NCBI RefSeq assembly: GCF_030908245.1
Contig: NZ_JAVFJJ010000001.1
Location: forward strand, 524,018 to 588,017
Reading direction: 5' to 3'
Source: Sinomonas sp. ASV322
Lineage (GTDB): Bacteria; Actinomycetota; Actinomycetes; Actinomycetales; Micrococcaceae
DNA length: 64,000 bases
This document shows, piece after piece, positions 62,927 to 64,000 of this stretch (position 1 is the first letter of the stretch; each line of letters opens with the position of its first letter). Made by a program: the position numbers and the translations under genes. The notes under the pieces were generated by a model. The model worked only from the letters and a program-made list of their open reading frames with translations, did not search any database and was not told the DNA's origin.

Positions 62927-63119
62927 CCGCTGTGGTGTGACTCACAGAGACCGCGTGGGTGACCCAGGCGGATCCCGTGAAGAGGTGGAGCAGGAAAGCC
63001 GACGGTTCAGGGACGTAGTTGGGCACGTCGCCCTCGAGCGCGAGGACGCTCTGAAGATGGGTGCTAGGGGCAATGGCCAAGGTGCTTCCCGCGAACAAGG
63101 CGGCGATCGGACGGTGCAC
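62910..63119 (-). pseudogene. Fragment of a gene truncated next to the IS element
   Basis: About 69 codons with good third-position GC bias ending at TAG 62912: HRPIAALFAGSTLAIAPSTH, LQSVLALEGDVPNYVPEPSA, FLLHLFTGSAWVTHAVSVS. The upstream side is interrupted by the transposase region, so it seems to be the 3' remnant of a larger gene. A GTG at 63119 could also begin a short protein. I do not recognise the family. Confidence 0.4.
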
Positions 63120-64000
63120 ATGCCTAGCCCCGATTCCAGGGTTATCGGTCAAAACGTGGGGATGGCCCGGGCGTGTCATCGGCTTCTGCCGGCCCGTCCG
63201 GTGCGTGCCCAGAGGCCTTCCTCGGCGGTCGTGGCGGTGTCGTAGAGGGCCGGTCCGATCCGTTCTTCCTCGGTCGTTGTCGGTGTTCGTTTCGGCGGTT
63301 CGCGGTGCTCTGGGCGGATGAGCTTGTGGGCCGGGGCGGGGTTTTCGGAGTGGGTGTAGAGCCACCATTCGACGGCGCGTTTCATGTGGTTCTGGCTCAT
63401 GCCGCGGTGGTGCTTCAGGAGCAGGCGCAGCTGGGCGTTGACCCCTCCTTCGATCCGGTTTGTGGTCGAGGCGATCCGGAGGTCCTCGTGCTCGGGGGCG
63501 AGGTGGGTGAACAGCGTCCCGGCCTTCACGAGCCGCTCGAGCAGGTAGTACGCGGCGCGCAGCCGCTTGTGGGTGTACCACCACTGCTGGGAGGGCTTGA
63601 CCCATGACGGCGCGGCCCCGGCCTCGCCGCGGTGGGTGCGCTGTTTGAGCATCGGGCCCCAGCGGGTGTGCCAGTCGTTCAGCGCGGTCGCCCAGGCGGC
63701 GGCCTCTTCGGCGGTCTTCAGGCGCATGAGCGCCTTGGAGAGGCGAAGGAGGGCTCTGCCGGCTTCGAGCCGGGGCCGATGGGTCAGGTGGGTGCGGACG
63801 TTGCGGTGAACGTGCACCAGGCAGCGCTGGACCCGGGTCTCCGGCCAGACCTTGCGCAGGGCCGAGGCCAGGCCGGCACCGCCGTCGCAGACCACCACGC
63901 GCGGGGCGGGGAAGCGCTCGAGCAGGGCCGCCCACGCGGCGGACTTCTCGGTGTCGCACCACTGCCAGCCGATCACGTGCTCCCCGGCCGTGGCGATCAG
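63120..64000 (-). mobile_element. IS1249-like insertion sequence (right part only)
   Basis: The transposase region runs off the window edge. The proximal end of the element probably lies between about 63120 and 63175, just after the transposase stop, since unrelated coding sequence resumes before 63119. Terminal inverted repeats and target duplication cannot be checked because the other end is outside the window. Confidence 0.6.
63176..64000 (-). CDS. IS1249 family (IS256 group) transposase, C-terminal part
   Basis: About 274 codons of a DDE transposase; the N-terminus is beyond the right edge. The open frame continues to base 64000 with no start needed. Visible are VVVCDGGAGLASALRKVWPE (second catalytic Asp region), RCLVHVHRNVRTHLTHRPRL, STTNRIEGGVNAQLRLLLKH with the catalytic Glu, and HHRGMSQNHMKRAVEWWLYT. 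The end EEGLWARTGRAGRSR matches the IS1249 subgroup common in actinobacteria. Confidence 0.9.
   Translation of the reverse strand: MIATAGEHVIGWQWCDTEKSAAWAALLERFPAPRVVVCDGGAGLASALRKVWPETRVQRCLVHVHRNVRTHLTHRPRLEAGRALLRLSKALMRLKTAEEAAAWATALNDWHTRWGPMLKQRTHRGEAGAAPSWVKPSQQWWYTHKRLRAAYYLLERLVKAGTLFTHLAPEHEDLRIASTTNRIEGGVNAQLRLLLKHHRGMSQNHMKRAVEWWLYTHSENPAPAHKLIRPEHREPPKRTPTTTEEERIGPALYDTATTAEEGLWARTGRAGRSR

Overview
The window is GC-rich DNA (roughly 65-70 percent) with many GTG and TTG starts, mycoredoxin, PdxS/PdxT and the actinobacterial gene order thrS, HIT, pgsA, pdxS, pdxT, yebC, ruvC, ruvA, ruvB, yajC, secD. This points to a high-GC actinomycete, most likely of the Micrococcaceae (Arthrobacter/Sinomonas-like). 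The genus is inferred, not proven. I saw no rRNA, tRNA or CRISPR array.

Region 1 (1-14.6 kb) is chromosomal core, nearly all on the minus strand: protein export (secD, yajC), Holliday-junction processing (ruvCAB), yebC, PLP synthesis (pdxT, pdxS), phospholipid head-group transfer (pgsA), a HIT protein and thrS. Two plus-strand genes lie between pdxT and pdxS: a long asparagine-synthase-like protein with an apparent CofE/F420-ligase-like C-terminal domain, and an M3 peptidase. Three 63-bp tandem repeats extend from the 3' end of ruvC.

Region 2 (14.6-18.2 kb) looks like a small DNA-damage module. A shortened DnaE-type protein that seems to lack its catalytic aspartates is divergent from an SRAP/YedK DNA-protein crosslink sensor. 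A near-consensus LexA box lies between them.

Region 3 (18.2-30.4 kb) is potassium and ion homeostasis: kdpFABCDE preceded by a 31-codon membrane-peptide gene, a divergent APC-type permease, two overlapping Fluc fluoride channel genes and a UspA protein.

Region 4 (30.6-41.3 kb) is mixed accessory content: alcohol dehydrogenase, mycoredoxin, a YdeP-type molybdopterin oxidoreductase, gamma carbonic anhydrase, lipoate ligase family, thioesterase, DedA-like protein, a TetR/membrane-protein pair, a secreted AMIN-like protein, a methyltransferase and several small genes. Two 21-bp repeat arrays in roughly inverted relation flank a perfect 16-bp hairpin at 32.1-32.5 kb.

Region 5 (41.3-54.8 kb) is the most interesting: IclR regulator, aminotransferase plus RraA/HMG-type aldolase, LysR regulator, a spermidine/Fe-type ABC importer, 5-oxoprolinase PxpABC, an MHS-family transporter and an SDR dehydrogenase. 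A conserved 44-nt block (GTCATAA ... CYTAT ... GTCTT at fixed spacing) lies upstream of the ABC operon, of pxpABC and, more weakly, of the aminotransferase operon. The three units are therefore probably one regulon. I infer a catabolic route for a pyroglutamate-like lactam: uptake, ATP-driven ring opening, transamination, retro-aldol cleavage.

Region 6 (54.8-64.0 kb) holds small genes, an EamA exporter divergent from a LysR regulator, a sugar-type ABC system in which ATPase and permease are fused into one 735-residue protein, GyrI-like and YciI-like proteins, a TmrB-like P-loop protein, and an IS1249-like transposase that runs off the right edge and appears to have truncated a neighbouring gene.
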